A DNA stretch of 52,905 bases, from assembly GCF_018397995.1 (NCBI RefSeq), contig NZ_BBQH01000082.1, positions 1 to 52,905 on the forward strand, read 5' to 3'. Position 1 is the stretch's first letter. Each line of letters starts with the position of its first letter. The notes beneath the pieces were generated by a model. The model did no database searches and was not told the DNA's origin. It saw only the letters and a program-made list of their open reading frames with translations. The translations under genes and the position numbers were made by a program. The stretch is from Rhizomonospora bruguierae (GTDB lineage Bacteria > Actinomycetota > Actinomycetes > Mycobacteriales > Micromonosporaceae). This document shows positions 8,680 through 17,904 of this stretch, in pieces.

Positions 8680-9695
8680 GTCTGCGCGCCCGGGTCGCCG
8701 CCCTCGTGGCGATCGTGCTGATCGCGTCCGCCGGCGCCACGGGGTACGTCCTGTATGAGCGGCACCGGCAGGAGCGGGCCCGCGCGTCCGCGCCGCCGGT
8801 CGCCACCCTCGCCGACGCGAACGCCGTGGTCGCCGAGCCGCACCTGGTCTTCCGCAGCACCGCCCTGGGTACCGGCTACGGCGAGGTCGCGGTGGTGCCG
8901 CTCAGCGACCCGGCCGGCCCGCGGGCGTTCACCGGCGCCAGTTGCGAGCGGGTCTACGCCACCGCCGACCAGACCGTCTGCCTGAGCGCGGAGCGCGGCC
9001 TGGTCACCACCTACCGCGCGGCGCTGCTGGACCGGGCCTGGGCGCCCAGCCGGGAGTTGCCGCTGACCGGCCTGCCCAGCCGGGCCCGCCTCTCCCGGGA
9101 CGGCTCGCTGGTGGCCACCACCACGTTCGTGTACGGCGACTCGTACACCAACCCCGGGCAGTTCTCCACCCGCACGATCGTCACCCGCGCCCGGGGCGAG
9201 GTCGTCGGCGACATCGAGAGCTTCACACTGATCGTGGACGGGCGCACCGTGACCGCCGTGGACCGGAACTTCTGGGGCGTCACGTTCGCCGACGACGACA
9301 CGTTCTACGCCACCGCCGCCTCGGGCAGGAAGACCTGGCTGGTCCGGGGCAGCCTCTCCGCCCGCACCGCGACGGCGCTGCGCGAGGACGTGGAATGCCC
9401 GTCCCTGTCCCCCGACAAGACCCGGATCGCCTTCAAGAAGCACGGCGACCTGCCGCACGGGCAGTGGCGCCTGGCCGTCTACGACCTGGCCACCGGCAGG
9501 GAGACCGTGCTGGCCGAGACGCACAGCGTCGACGACCAGGCCGAGTGGCTGGACGACGCCAACGTCCTGTATGGACTGCCACGCACCGCCGGCAACGGCG
9601 TGGCCACCAGCGACGTGTGGGTCACCCCGGCGGACGGCTCCGGCACCCCCCGGGTCTTCGTCCAGAACGCCTGGTCCCCCGCCGTCGTGCGCTGA
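8676..9695 (+). CDS. Membrane-anchored TolB/propeller-like protein of unknown function
   Basis: This 339-residue protein has one N-terminal signal anchor (residues about 6-24: VAALVAIVLIASAGATGYVLY) followed by a soluble outside domain. Repeating strand motifs such as PSLSPDKTRIAFKKHG and WRLAVYDLATGRETVLAE are characteristic of TolB-type beta-propeller blades. No catalytic motif is visible. The GTG start forms a GTGA overlap with the MFS gene, making this the last gene of the operon. A role as an extracytoplasmic accessory of the carrier or polymer is inferred from linkage only. Confidence 0.65.
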   Translation: MSLRARVAALVAIVLIASAGATGYVLYERHRQERARASAPPVATLADANAVVAEPHLVFRSTALGTGYGEVAVVPLSDPAGPRAFTGASCERVYATADQTVCLSAERGLVTTYRAALLDRAWAPSRELPLTGLPSRARLSRDGSLVATTTFVYGDSYTNPGQFSTRTIVTRARGEVVGDIESFTLIVDGRTVTAVDRNFWGVTFADDDTFYATAASGRKTWLVRGSLSARTATALREDVECPSLSPDKTRIAFKKHGDLPHGQWRLAVYDLATGRETVLAETHSVDDQAEWLDDANVLYGLPRTAGNGVATSDVWVTPADGSGTPRVFVQNAWSPAVVR

Positions 9696-9709
9696 CCCCG
9701 CCCGGCAGG

Positions 9710-10900
9710 TCAGCCGTACACCTCGTCCTCGATGGTCGCCACGGTGACCCGCTGCGCGTCCTCCCACGACCGGCCCCGCACGCTGGCCGCGATGTCGGCC
9801 GGCGCCGCGCCCGCGGCGATGGCCTCGTCCAGCGCGTCCGCCAACCCCAGCGGGGTGGGCGTCGCCCACCGCACGTACGGGTTGTCCAAGCAGGCGCGGG
9901 CGTACGCCGACTGCCCGGTGACCGGGATCGCCCCGCAGGCCAGCATCTCGTCCGGCACCAGCGACACGTTCGTGAACGACAGCGCAATGCCCGCCACGCA
10001 GGTGTTGTACAACTCGGCCAGGCGCGCCGGTGGCAGGCTGCCGTGCCGGGTCGCCACGAACGGCACCTCCGCGGCGGGGTCGCCGAACAGGTGGATCCGG
10101 TAGTCGGGGTGCCGGCGGTGGAACTCGCCGAGCGCCATCGCGCCGACGGCGAAGCCGCGGCGGGCCACGTCCGGCCGGGCGTAGAAGACCACGTTGCGCC
10201 GGTCGCCGGCGCCGCCGGCCAGCCGGTAGACCGAGGTGTCGACGCCGAACTCGGCGACGGCCGCCGCGACGCCGAACTCGGCCCGGAGGATCTCGGCGAT
10301 CATCCCGCCGACCGTGATGGCCCGGAAGCCGAATCGGTAGGTGTCCTCGGCCAACACGTGCTCGGAGCCCTGGGGGTAGAAGAAGGGCTCGTAGTCCTGG
10401 ATGAAGTACAGCCGCCGGGTGGGCAGGTCCCGGCGCGAGGCCAGGACGTGCGCGGTGGGCCAGGCGGAGGCGACGTACGCGTCGAGCGGGGCGAGGCCAG
10501 CGTCCACCGAACGCACCTCGGCCCGCATCTCGGGCCAGCCCTGGCGGATGACCGCCTCGTGCCGGGCGAGGTCACCGCCGAACCGGTCGTACAGGTACAG
10601 CACGCAGGTGTGCCCGGCCGCCTCGGCGGCGGCGACCATCCGGAACAACGTGGTGTGACCACCGCTGCCCGGTGCCGGCGGGGTGCAGATCCACCCGATG
10701 GTCAACGGCGTGCCGCGCGCCGGCCGCCGGGCCGGCACCGCGAGCCGGAGATCCCGCGAGTCGGCCACGTCGGCGAAGGCGAGCGGGAACTCCAGCGCCG
10801 CGCTGCCGAGCCGCCGGTACGCCACCCGGGCCACCCGCCGCGCGAGCCCCCGCGCGCCGTCGCGGCGCAGCACGCGCAGCGCCTCCCCTGAGCTCCTCAT
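9710..10900 (-). CDS. Glycosyltransferase, GT4-like (WsaF/rhamnosyltransferase type)
   Basis: This 396-residue protein has a two-Rossmann-domain architecture: TIGWICTPPAPGSGGHTTLFRM near residues 66-87, YFIQDYEPFFYP at about 165-176, then NVVFYARPDVARRGF and a C-terminal nucleotide-sugar site VSLVPDEMLACGAIPV with the conserved Glu. This order matches WsaF-like rhamnosyltransferases. ATG 10900 has GAGAGG seven bases upstream. It is the last gene of the - strand export cluster and converges with the propeller protein, with 14 bp between the stops. Confidence 0.8.
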   Translation of the reverse strand: MRSSGEALRVLRRDGARGLARRVARVAYRRLGSAALEFPLAFADVADSRDLRLAVPARRPARGTPLTIGWICTPPAPGSGGHTTLFRMVAAAEAAGHTCVLYLYDRFGGDLARHEAVIRQGWPEMRAEVRSVDAGLAPLDAYVASAWPTAHVLASRRDLPTRRLYFIQDYEPFFYPQGSEHVLAEDTYRFGFRAITVGGMIAEILRAEFGVAAAVAEFGVDTSVYRLAGGAGDRRNVVFYARPDVARRGFAVGAMALGEFHRRHPDYRIHLFGDPAAEVPFVATRHGSLPPARLAELYNTCVAGIALSFTNVSLVPDEMLACGAIPVTGQSAYARACLDNPYVRWATPTPLGLADALDEAIAAGAAPADIAASVRGRSWEDAQRVTVATIEDEVYG

Positions 10901-10922
10901 GGGCTACCTCTCCCGCTCGTGG

Positions 10923-11783
10923 TCAGATGCTGAGGATGCCGAACCGGCGTGCCAGGCGCAGCGACCGGTCGAACACGGCCAGCCCGACCGCGAAGGCGAC
11001 CACGCAGAACGCGACGAGGATGCCGGTCGCCACCAGGGGCGACATCGCGTCGGCCGGCGGGTCGGCCATCAGCAGTTGCCGCTCGGCGCTGATGACGTAG
11101 TAGTGCGGCACCAGATAACTGGCCCAGCGGATCCAGCCGGGCAGCACGCTCACCGCGAACAGGGTGCCGCCCAGCACGCCCGCGGCCAGGCTGTACAGCA
11201 TGATGACCGGCTCGCCGCGTTTGAACAGGATGAGGAAGCTGGCCGCGAACGTGCCCACCGCGTTGCAGGCGGCGATGCCGAGGAACAGCACCAGCAGCGC
11301 CGCCGGGATCGACGCCGCCTCGATCGGCGCCCCGAGCAGGCAGCCGGTGCCCACCATGACGCAGGCCAGCACCGCGCCGGTGATGCTGCGCCAGATGTTC
11401 ATCGCCACCGGGATCAGCGCCCACGGCACCGGCTCCACCAGGTACGTCTCCAGCGTGCCGCGCTCCTGCGCGAACTGGAGCCGCTGGGTCAGCCCGGTCA
11501 GCGCGTCCTGCAACCCCGCGGTGACCGCCGCGCCGATCAGGATCAGCATGAACTGCTGGTCGCTGAAGGCGAAGAAGCTGCTCTGGAAGTAGTAGAGCAG
11601 CACCGGGAACACCACCGCGACGTACCGCAGGATCGTCGAGGCCGGGAACATCCGCTCCTCGACCAGGTCGATCCGGATGTAGGCGCCGAGCGTGTCCAGC
11701 ACCTTGCGGCGGAACGCCCGGTCGCGCACCGCGGACGGGTAGGCCGGCTCGGCGCCGGTGGCCAGGGTGGTGGGCGCGCTCAT
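10923..11783 (-). CDS. ABC-2 type transporter permease
   Basis: This 286-residue protein has six predicted membrane segments (first around residues 50-66, last around 252-270). The cytoplasmic coupling region RLQFAQERGTLETYLVEPVP is typical of ABC-2 permeases of the drug/lipid/polysaccharide type. Its ATG (11783-11781) overlaps the stop of the ATPase gene as ATGA, so the two form an exporter pair. In this locus a role in exporting a glycan or lipid-linked intermediate is likely, but the protein is not obviously a Wzm homologue. Confidence 0.85.
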   Translation of the reverse strand: MSAPTTLATGAEPAYPSAVRDRAFRRKVLDTLGAYIRIDLVEERMFPASTILRYVAVVFPVLLYYFQSSFFAFSDQQFMLILIGAAVTAGLQDALTGLTQRLQFAQERGTLETYLVEPVPWALIPVAMNIWRSITGAVLACVMVGTGCLLGAPIEAASIPAALLVLFLGIAACNAVGTFAASFLILFKRGEPVIMLYSLAAGVLGGTLFAVSVLPGWIRWASYLVPHYYVISAERQLLMADPPADAMSPLVATGILVAFCVVAFAVGLAVFDRSLRLARRFGILSI

Positions 11784-12805
11784 CGGGTTCCGCTTCCCGC
11801 GAGGTCGCCGCCCCGCGTGTAGACCTGCGCGATCAGGTCGCGCAACGGCATGGGGATCTCGCGCACGTGCGCCAGCGCGGCGGTGTGGCTCCCGAGGCCG
11901 GCGAGCACCCGGCCGACCGGGTTCCGGCCGTGCGGGCGGCAGCGCACCGCGGCGCCCTCCGCCGTCACCGTCAGCCCCTGCGCGACGAGTTCCGCCGCGA
12001 CCCGCCCGGCCACCTCCGGGTCGGTGAAGACGAGTTCGAGCTGCGGGCGCTCCCACCGGTCGCGCAGGCTGTCCAGGTCGCCGTGGTACTTGACCCGGCC
12101 GGACTCCATGAGCAGCGCCTGCGACCGCAGCGCCTCGATCTCCTCCAGCCGGTGCGACGAGATCAGCACCGCCAGCCGCTCCCGCTCGACCAGTCCCATG
12201 ATCAGCGTGAGCAACTCGTGCGCGGCGATCGGGTCCACCGCGCCGGTCGGTTCGTCGAGGATCAGCGCCCGCGGGCCGGGCAGCAGCGCCCGGGCCAGCC
12301 GCAGCCGCGCCTTCATCCCGGCGGACAGGCCCGCGACGACCGACTCGGTCTGCGCGGTCAGGTTCACCTGGGCCAGCACGTGCGGGATGCGCTCGACCAA
12401 CTCGTGCTTGCGCATGCCCTGCAACCGCCCGTGCAGCAGCAGGTTCTCCCGGGCGGTCGCCCGCATCAGCAGGCTGCGGTCCTCCGCCGGCATCCAGCCG
12501 ACCACCTGGCGGATCCGCTCCGAGTCGGTGCCGACGTCGAGGCCGAGCACGCTGCCGCGGCCCCCGCTCGCGTCCGTGAGGCCGACAATGATCCGGAACA
12601 TCGACGTCTTGCCGGCGCCGTTGGGGCCGACCACGGCGCAGATCTCGCCCGCGCGGACCACGAGGTCCACGCCGTCCAGCGCGCGCACCGGCTCGGTGAT
12701 GTGCGTCCGGGCGAAGAGCCGCATCCACCGGGGCGTCGGCTCGTACAGCTTGGTCAGGCCGGCCAGGACGATGACGTCCTCGCCGGTCCGCACGGTCCCC
12801 GTCAC
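11780..12805 (-). CDS. ABC transporter ATP-binding protein
   Basis: This 341-residue ATPase has Walker A GPNGAGKTS (60-68), Walker B LILDEPT (181-187) and an H-loop SSH. The signature is LSAGM (160-164) instead of the usual LSGGQ. The N-terminal insert YEPTPRWMRLFARTHITEPV before the ABC core and a C-terminal extension of about 90 residues are seen in exporters of large substrates. The GTG start (12805) overlaps the upstream glycosyltransferase stop (GTGA) and its stop overlaps the permease ATG, so three genes are coupled. It pairs with the 286-residue permease. Confidence 0.86.
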   Translation of the reverse strand: MTGTVRTGEDVIVLAGLTKLYEPTPRWMRLFARTHITEPVRALDGVDLVVRAGEICAVVGPNGAGKTSMFRIIVGLTDASGGRGSVLGLDVGTDSERIRQVVGWMPAEDRSLLMRATARENLLLHGRLQGMRKHELVERIPHVLAQVNLTAQTESVVAGLSAGMKARLRLARALLPGPRALILDEPTGAVDPIAAHELLTLIMGLVERERLAVLISSHRLEEIEALRSQALLMESGRVKYHGDLDSLRDRWERPQLELVFTDPEVAGRVAAELVAQGLTVTAEGAAVRCRPHGRNPVGRVLAGLGSHTAALAHVREIPMPLRDLIAQVYTRGGDLAGSGTR

Positions 12806-13773
12806 ATCGACCACCCTCGCCCGAAAATCCCGTCGCGGCGGAACTGCCGCCACCGCACCTTGTCCATCAGCGCGCCGGCCGCCCGGCTGACGTCGCCGGC
12901 CACCCCGGCCCGCCCGCCCCGCGCCAGTTCGCGCCGGGTTGCCCGCTCCTGCGCGTCCAATGCCGCCCCCGCCATCGCGCTCAGCCGCCCCACCGCCGGC
13001 AGGGCCACGCCGTCCTCGGCGAAGAACGTCTCGAAGGTCCGCCGCCGCTCGGCGATGTCCTTCAGGGCGCCGGCGAACCGCTCCGAGGTGTGCATGTTCT
13101 CGCCGTGCACCCGGTACAACGCCTGGTCGGCGCCGTTGACCCGGCCCACGCCGGCCCGCGCCGCCGCCCGCAGCCAGAGGAAGAAGTCGGCCGCGTGCGG
13201 CATCCGGGCGTCGTACCCCACCAGTTCGGTCATCAGGCCGGTGCGCAGCACCACCTCGGGGGTGGCGACCGGGTTGCGCCCGCGCCGGCAGATCAGCTCC
13301 AGCCACCGCTCCCCCGGCCACACCGACCAGGAGCGGACCCGCGTGCGCAGCCGCGGGCGGCTGGCACCGAACACCGGCGAGAAGCCGTAAACGAGGCCCA
13401 CCTCGGGGTGGTGCTCCATCAGCGCGGTGGCCCGGGCCAGCGACCCCGGGGTGAGCAGGTCGTCGGCGGAGAGCAGCACCACATACTCGCCCTTGGCCAG
13501 CGCCAGGCCCTCGTTGTAGGTGGCGATGTGCCCCCGGTTCGCCTGGTGCGCGATCACCCGCACCCGCGGGTCAGCCGCGGCCAGGTCGTGCGCCACCCGG
13601 GCGCTGCCGTCCGGCGACGCGTCGTCGATGACCAGCACGTCCACCTCGACGGCGTCCTGGTCCAGCACGCTCGCCACGCACTCCGGCAGGTAGTGCCCGT
13701 AGTTGTAGCAGGGCACCACCACGGAGACCGTGGGCCGGGTGGCCAGCGGCCTGGGCGCGACCCGCCCACTCAT
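12802..13773 (-). CDS. Glycosyltransferase family 2
   Basis: This 323-residue GT-A enzyme opens with TVSVVVPCYNYGHYLPEC near residues 14-31, then VIDDASPDGS and a donor-site segment YVVLLSADDLLTPG. The later MPHAADFFLWLRAA carries the acceptor-side Asp. ATG 13773 gives the usual short lead before the first beta strand. ATG 13830 and GTG 13836 are in-frame alternatives, and the GGGGAGGAG inside that extension could be a Shine-Dalgarno for something else. It heads the coupled GT2-ATPase-permease set, downstream of the secreted DUF4082 protein. Confidence 0.82.
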   Translation of the reverse strand: MSGRVAPRPLATRPTVSVVVPCYNYGHYLPECVASVLDQDAVEVDVLVIDDASPDGSARVAHDLAAADPRVRVIAHQANRGHIATYNEGLALAKGEYVVLLSADDLLTPGSLARATALMEHHPEVGLVYGFSPVFGASRPRLRTRVRSWSVWPGERWLELICRRGRNPVATPEVVLRTGLMTELVGYDARMPHAADFFLWLRAAARAGVGRVNGADQALYRVHGENMHTSERFAGALKDIAERRRTFETFFAEDGVALPAVGRLSAMAGAALDAQERATRRELARGGRAGVAGDVSRAAGALMDKVRWRQFRRDGIFGRGWSM

Positions 13774-13898
13774 GCCGGCCGCCCCGGACCTTCCGTATAC
13801 CTGTCGCTCATCGCCCCGGCTCCTCCCCATGTCCACGCGGGCGTCGGACCCGCCGGGCCGGCCGGCGATCGCGCACTGGCCGGCCCGCGGGCTCGCTG

Positions 13899-16800
13899 TC
13901 AGCTGTTCGGCTCAAACACGACATCGACCCAGTAGTTGTGGTTCGACGTGTTGCTCGGGAAGGTGCCCGGAGCCTCGTACGTGTACATCGCCCCCGTCGG
14001 CGGGACATGCAGCGGGGGGTTGTGCAACGCCCCGGCGGCGAACGTGTTCGCGGTCACCGCATACCCGCCGTTAGGCGCGCGGTAGGAGGCGACGTACTCG
14101 GTGTTCGCCAGCAGGTCGATCGGCGCGGTGAAGGTGAGCGTCTGCCACCCGGTAGCAGTCTCGCCCTCGAAGGTGCCGCTGGCCAGCAACTGTCCGCCAG
14201 CCGTCCATAGCGAACCGACGTGCGTGCCGGTGTTCGCGCCGCCCTTGTAGAACCGGATCCCGGTGACCTTCCCGGCGACCTCGGCGTGGAAGCGGACGCC
14301 CACCTCCACCGGACTGGTGTCGTCCCAACTGGCCGTGGCCGGGGCGGCCGAGTCGTCGAAGATCGACACGACCGGCGGGAAGGTCACGGTCGGCGTCGGC
14401 GTCGGCGATGGCGATTCGGTCTCCGTCGGCGACGGCGTCGGCGAAACCGTGGGACTGGGCGAGGTGGACGGGGTCGGCAGCGGCGGCGTACCCGCGCCGG
14501 AGTAGAACAGCGGATCCACCCAGTAGTTGGACGACTGGAAGCTCTGCGTCGGGAACGTGCTCTGCGCGGCGTAGCCGTACACGCCGTTGGCACCCGACGG
14601 TGCGCTCAGCGGCCCGTTCGTCCAGGTCGCGTCGAAGAAGTCGGTGTCGTAGGAGTAGTTGCCGTTGGGCGCGAAGTACGACGCCACGTACGTGGTGCCG
14701 GCCGTCACCTGCACCGGCGGGGTGAACGCGGCCACCTGCCATCCGCCACCGCTGGAGGCCGGGAACGTCGCCTGCGCCAGCCGGGTGCCGTCGGGGCGCC
14801 AGAGGCTGCCCGTGTGCGTACCCGTGTTGCCGGGGCCCTGGTAGAACCGCACGCCCACCACGTAACCGTCAACGACCGGGGTGAACTTCACGCCCAACTC
14901 CGCCGACTGGGGGTCGTCCGACGTGGCGTTCCCGGGTACCGCGTCCGTGGCGAACAGCTTCGTCAGGGTCGCGTCCACGTCCGTGGTGAAGGTCCAGGTG
15001 TACGGCGCGTCCAGCGAGTGCCCGTCGGTGTCCCGCGCCTGGACGGTCGCCGTGTACGTCTGCGCGGCGGCGAGCGGCTCGGCGGGCGTGAACGTGACCG
15101 TCCGGGTGGCGCCGTCGTAGCCGACCGAGCCGGCGACGGTCGCGTCGGTGCCGTCCGTCAGGGTGAACTCGATGCTCTCGGTGTTCAGCGCCTTGGAGAA
15201 CGCCGCCTGCGGCCGCACCGCGGCGCTCACGCCGTTCGCCTCGTCCAGCGGGGAGACGGAGATGACGCTCGGCGGCGTGTTGGCGCTGGCCTGGAAGGTC
15301 ACGTCCACGTAGTAGTTGGTGTCCCGGTACCACTGGTCGGGCAGCCCGCTGCCGTACCGGTAGAGCCCGTTGCCCGACGCGGCGGTCGACCGCTTCACGG
15401 TCAGCGGGTTGACGTCCAGGTCGCCGTAGCTGAACTGGAGCGGGTCGCCGGCGTAGCCGCCGCGCGGCGCGTAGTACGAGGCGATGTACGTGGTGCCGGC
15501 GCCGACCGCCAGCGGGCTGGAGAAGGTGAGCGTCTGCCATCCCGAGGCGGTTTCGTTCGCGAACGTGCCGGTCTTCAGCCGGGTTCCCCCGGGCGACCAG
15601 ACGCTGCCCGTGTGGGTACCCGTGTTGCCCGGCCCCTTGTAGAACCGGACGCCCGTGATCAGCCCGTCCACCTGGGGCACGAACGCCACGCCCAGCTCCA
15701 CCGGCTGGTCGTCGTTGATGGCCGGCACCTGCGGGACCCGGGCGCCGAACATCGTGCTCGGGCCGGTCAGGGTGAGCGTGCGGGGCGCGCTGGCGGGGCC
15801 GATGTTCGCGCTGTCGTCCACCGCGCGGGCGAGCACCGTCTGGCTGCCGAGCCCGTTGGTGTAGAAGCTGTACGACCAGGTCGACGTGCCGTTCGCCGGG
15901 TGCCAGGTGGCGCCGCCATCGGTGGAGACCTCCACCGCCGCCACCCGGCCGCCGGTGTCGGTCGCGGTGCCCTGAACGGTCACCTGGCCGCCGTTGACGA
16001 CGCCGGCGCCGTTCGCCGGGGCGGTGATCGTGACGGTGGGCGCCGTCGAGTCGGTCGACGGGGTCGCCGCGACCAGCGTGCTCATCCGGGTCGCGGGCTG
16101 GGCGCCCATGTCGGCGAACAGGTTCACGGTCATCTGCTGCAGGCGCGAGTCGGCCGGGTCGGTCAGCCCGTCGTGGTTGGCGTCCAGGCTCCAGGCGAAC
16201 TGGATCGTGCCGGCGGAGAACACCAGCGCACCGCTCGCGGCCCGGTACAGGGTCATGTGGTGGGTCGTCGTGCCCGGGCTGACCGTGTTGCCGAAGTCGC
16301 GCAGGTACTCGGGGGTGCTGCCGGTCGTCGTCGACAGGCGGATCAGGCCCGCCGGGCGGAAGCCGTTGTCGATGTCCTCGTCCGACTCGTACCCGACCGT
16401 GTGCTGCGCCAGCGTCATCGTCTGGCCGGCCGACTGGTTCGCCACCGTCGTGTTGCGCCAGATCCGCAGCTTGCCCTGCTCCGCCGGGACCTGGATGGGT
16501 AGGTCGTCGTGGTTGGCCATGTAGATCGTGCCGGTCAACGCGTTCTCCGGGGCGCCGCCGCCGGTCGCCGGCGGGGTGAACCGGGGGTCCCGGAACGTAC
16601 CGGTCCACTCGCCGGTCGGGTCGATGTGATCGTCCGCCCAGGTCTCCTTGTAGCAGACCAGCGTCCGGTACGGGGTGCCGGTGCCGTCCTGGCTGTTCTC
16701 CCAGCGGGTCCGCCAGTAGACCTCGTTGCCGCTGAAGAAGGCGAGGCTCACGCCCGCGTCCCGGGCCGCCTCCACGTTGGCCCGCTGCTGGCCGGACCAG

Positions 16801-17708
16801 TACTCGTCGTGGCCGACCGACAGGAATACCTTGTGGTTGGTCAGCAGGCCGCCGCGGCGGTCGGTGTCGATGCCGCTGAGGTAGCTGACGTCGTACCCGT
16901 TGCGCTCCAGGAACCGGATCATCGGGTATTCGTTGCTGAACAGGAAGTCGCGGCCGTTGCCGACGTCACGGGTGGCGAACGGCCGGTTGTAGCTCAGCTT
17001 GTAGGCGCGGCCGTTGGCGGCGCCGGTGTAGAAGCTGGAGCCGCCGAACGTGTTGTACGCCTGCCAGGTGGTGTCGGACGTCTGGTAAATCAGGTCGGAG
17101 TGGCTGGCGTCATTGCGCACGACGAACGGGATGTGGCTGTCGCCATCGCCGGTGTCCCGCTTCAACCGGGCGATGTAGACGCCCGACACGGAGGTCGACG
17201 GCACCGCCCACTGTGCGGATACCGCCCACCCGCCACAGTCGAAGATTTCGGTGGTGGGGTCGGTCACGCAACTGCTCGTGCTGTTCGCCGGGCGGGGCGA
17301 GATGGGCGTGACCGTGGTGATCAGGCGGGCGCCGGCGCCGTTGTAGTAGCCGAGCCGGTAAATCTCGATCTTGTACGAGGCGTTCGCCGTCACCTTGAAG
17401 TGCACGGTCTCGCCCACGTTGACGCTCATCTCGGCGGCGAAGCCCTGCAGGTCCTCGTCGCCGGAGCCGGTGATGTTCCACTCCGACTCGGGCGTGCCGG
17501 CCTTGGTGTTCTCGCAAGCGATCACCTGGACCGGCGCGGCACACGGGTCGGCCGCGGCGGCCCGCGCCGCGGGCAGCGCGACCGCGCCGCTGAGGGCCAC
17601 CGCGACGAGCGCCACCGCGGCCGTGGCGCGGCGGTTCAGCAGCAGCCCACCGACCCCGACACGCGGCCGGCGACCCCCGGACACCCGTCCGGCCTGCACT
17701 CTGTTCAC
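13899..17708 (-). CDS. Large secreted protein: N,N-dimethylformamidase-like head, Ig domains, three DUF4082 domains
   Basis: This is a 1269-residue exported protein with an Arg-rich signal peptide (hydrophobic core about 29-46, likely cut near residue 50). The order is: N,N-dimethylformamidase large-subunit-like domain (about 150-543, with SVGHDEYWSGQQR and FFSGNEVYWR); a bacterial Ig domain (554-646); DUF4082 (651-803); an SbsA-like Ig domain (806-906); DUF4082 (919-1066); a Pro/Thr/Ser linker (1073-1112); DUF4082 (1113-1266). Each DUF4082 repeats the pattern ELGV-F-G-ITGVRFYKG-NTGTH-GSLW. GTG 17708 has GGGGGG seven bases upstream and is preferred over GTG 17726. It sits between Wzy and the export genes, suggesting an extracellular role on the polymer. 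The reaction is unknown. Confidence 0.85.
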   Translation of the reverse strand: MNRVQAGRVSGGRRPRVGVGGLLLNRRATAAVALVAVALSGAVALPAARAAAADPCAAPVQVIACENTKAGTPESEWNITGSGDEDLQGFAAEMSVNVGETVHFKVTANASYKIEIYRLGYYNGAGARLITTVTPISPRPANSTSSCVTDPTTEIFDCGGWAVSAQWAVPSTSVSGVYIARLKRDTGDGDSHIPFVVRNDASHSDLIYQTSDTTWQAYNTFGGSSFYTGAANGRAYKLSYNRPFATRDVGNGRDFLFSNEYPMIRFLERNGYDVSYLSGIDTDRRGGLLTNHKVFLSVGHDEYWSGQQRANVEAARDAGVSLAFFSGNEVYWRTRWENSQDGTGTPYRTLVCYKETWADDHIDPTGEWTGTFRDPRFTPPATGGGAPENALTGTIYMANHDDLPIQVPAEQGKLRIWRNTTVANQSAGQTMTLAQHTVGYESDEDIDNGFRPAGLIRLSTTTGSTPEYLRDFGNTVSPGTTTHHMTLYRAASGALVFSAGTIQFAWSLDANHDGLTDPADSRLQQMTVNLFADMGAQPATRMSTLVAATPSTDSTAPTVTITAPANGAGVVNGGQVTVQGTATDTGGRVAAVEVSTDGGATWHPANGTSTWSYSFYTNGLGSQTVLARAVDDSANIGPASAPRTLTLTGPSTMFGARVPQVPAINDDQPVELGVAFVPQVDGLITGVRFYKGPGNTGTHTGSVWSPGGTRLKTGTFANETASGWQTLTFSSPLAVGAGTTYIASYYAPRGGYAGDPLQFSYGDLDVNPLTVKRSTAASGNGLYRYGSGLPDQWYRDTNYYVDVTFQASANTPPSVISVSPLDEANGVSAAVRPQAAFSKALNTESIEFTLTDGTDATVAGSVGYDGATRTVTFTPAEPLAAAQTYTATVQARDTDGHSLDAPYTWTFTTDVDATLTKLFATDAVPGNATSDDPQSAELGVKFTPVVDGYVVGVRFYQGPGNTGTHTGSLWRPDGTRLAQATFPASSGGGWQVAAFTPPVQVTAGTTYVASYFAPNGNYSYDTDFFDATWTNGPLSAPSGANGVYGYAAQSTFPTQSFQSSNYWVDPLFYSGAGTPPLPTPSTSPSPTVSPTPSPTETESPSPTPTPTVTFPPVVSIFDDSAAPATASWDDTSPVEVGVRFHAEVAGKVTGIRFYKGGANTGTHVGSLWTAGGQLLASGTFEGETATGWQTLTFTAPIDLLANTEYVASYRAPNGGYAVTANTFAAGALHNPPLHVPPTGAMYTYEAPGTFPSNTSNHNYWVDVVFEPNS

Positions 17709-17904
17709 GAGACGCCCCCCACACACGCATCACGGCCAGGAATGATCACCCCCGCGATCACGGTGACGCTATACAAGCCGCGAAGTACCGACAATGAATC
17801 GTCCACCCGGGATGCCGCGCGAACTGGACGGCGACGGCTCAACCTTTTGGTTGGAGGGTGCCCGACCCGCGGAAAATGCAGTCCTGTTTCCGACACCTGG
17901 CGAC
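17709..17904 (-). promoter_or_regulatory. Intergenic region with probable promoter of the secreted DUF4082 gene
   Basis: This 196-bp gap is noticeably AT-richer than its surroundings. Read on the - strand it contains ATTGTC, 16 bp, TATAGC, ending about 55-60 nt before GTG 17708: a plausible but unproven promoter. A small hairpin CAACC-TTTT-GGTTG (17840-17853) lies just after the Wzy-like gene and could weakly terminate that transcript. Confidence 0.35.

Noticed and set aside
14220-16502. A 760-codon + strand frame inside the DUF4082 gene
   Set aside because: Its sequence is Arg/Gly/Val-rich with no folds. The opposite strand has clear DUF4082 repeats and a signal peptide.
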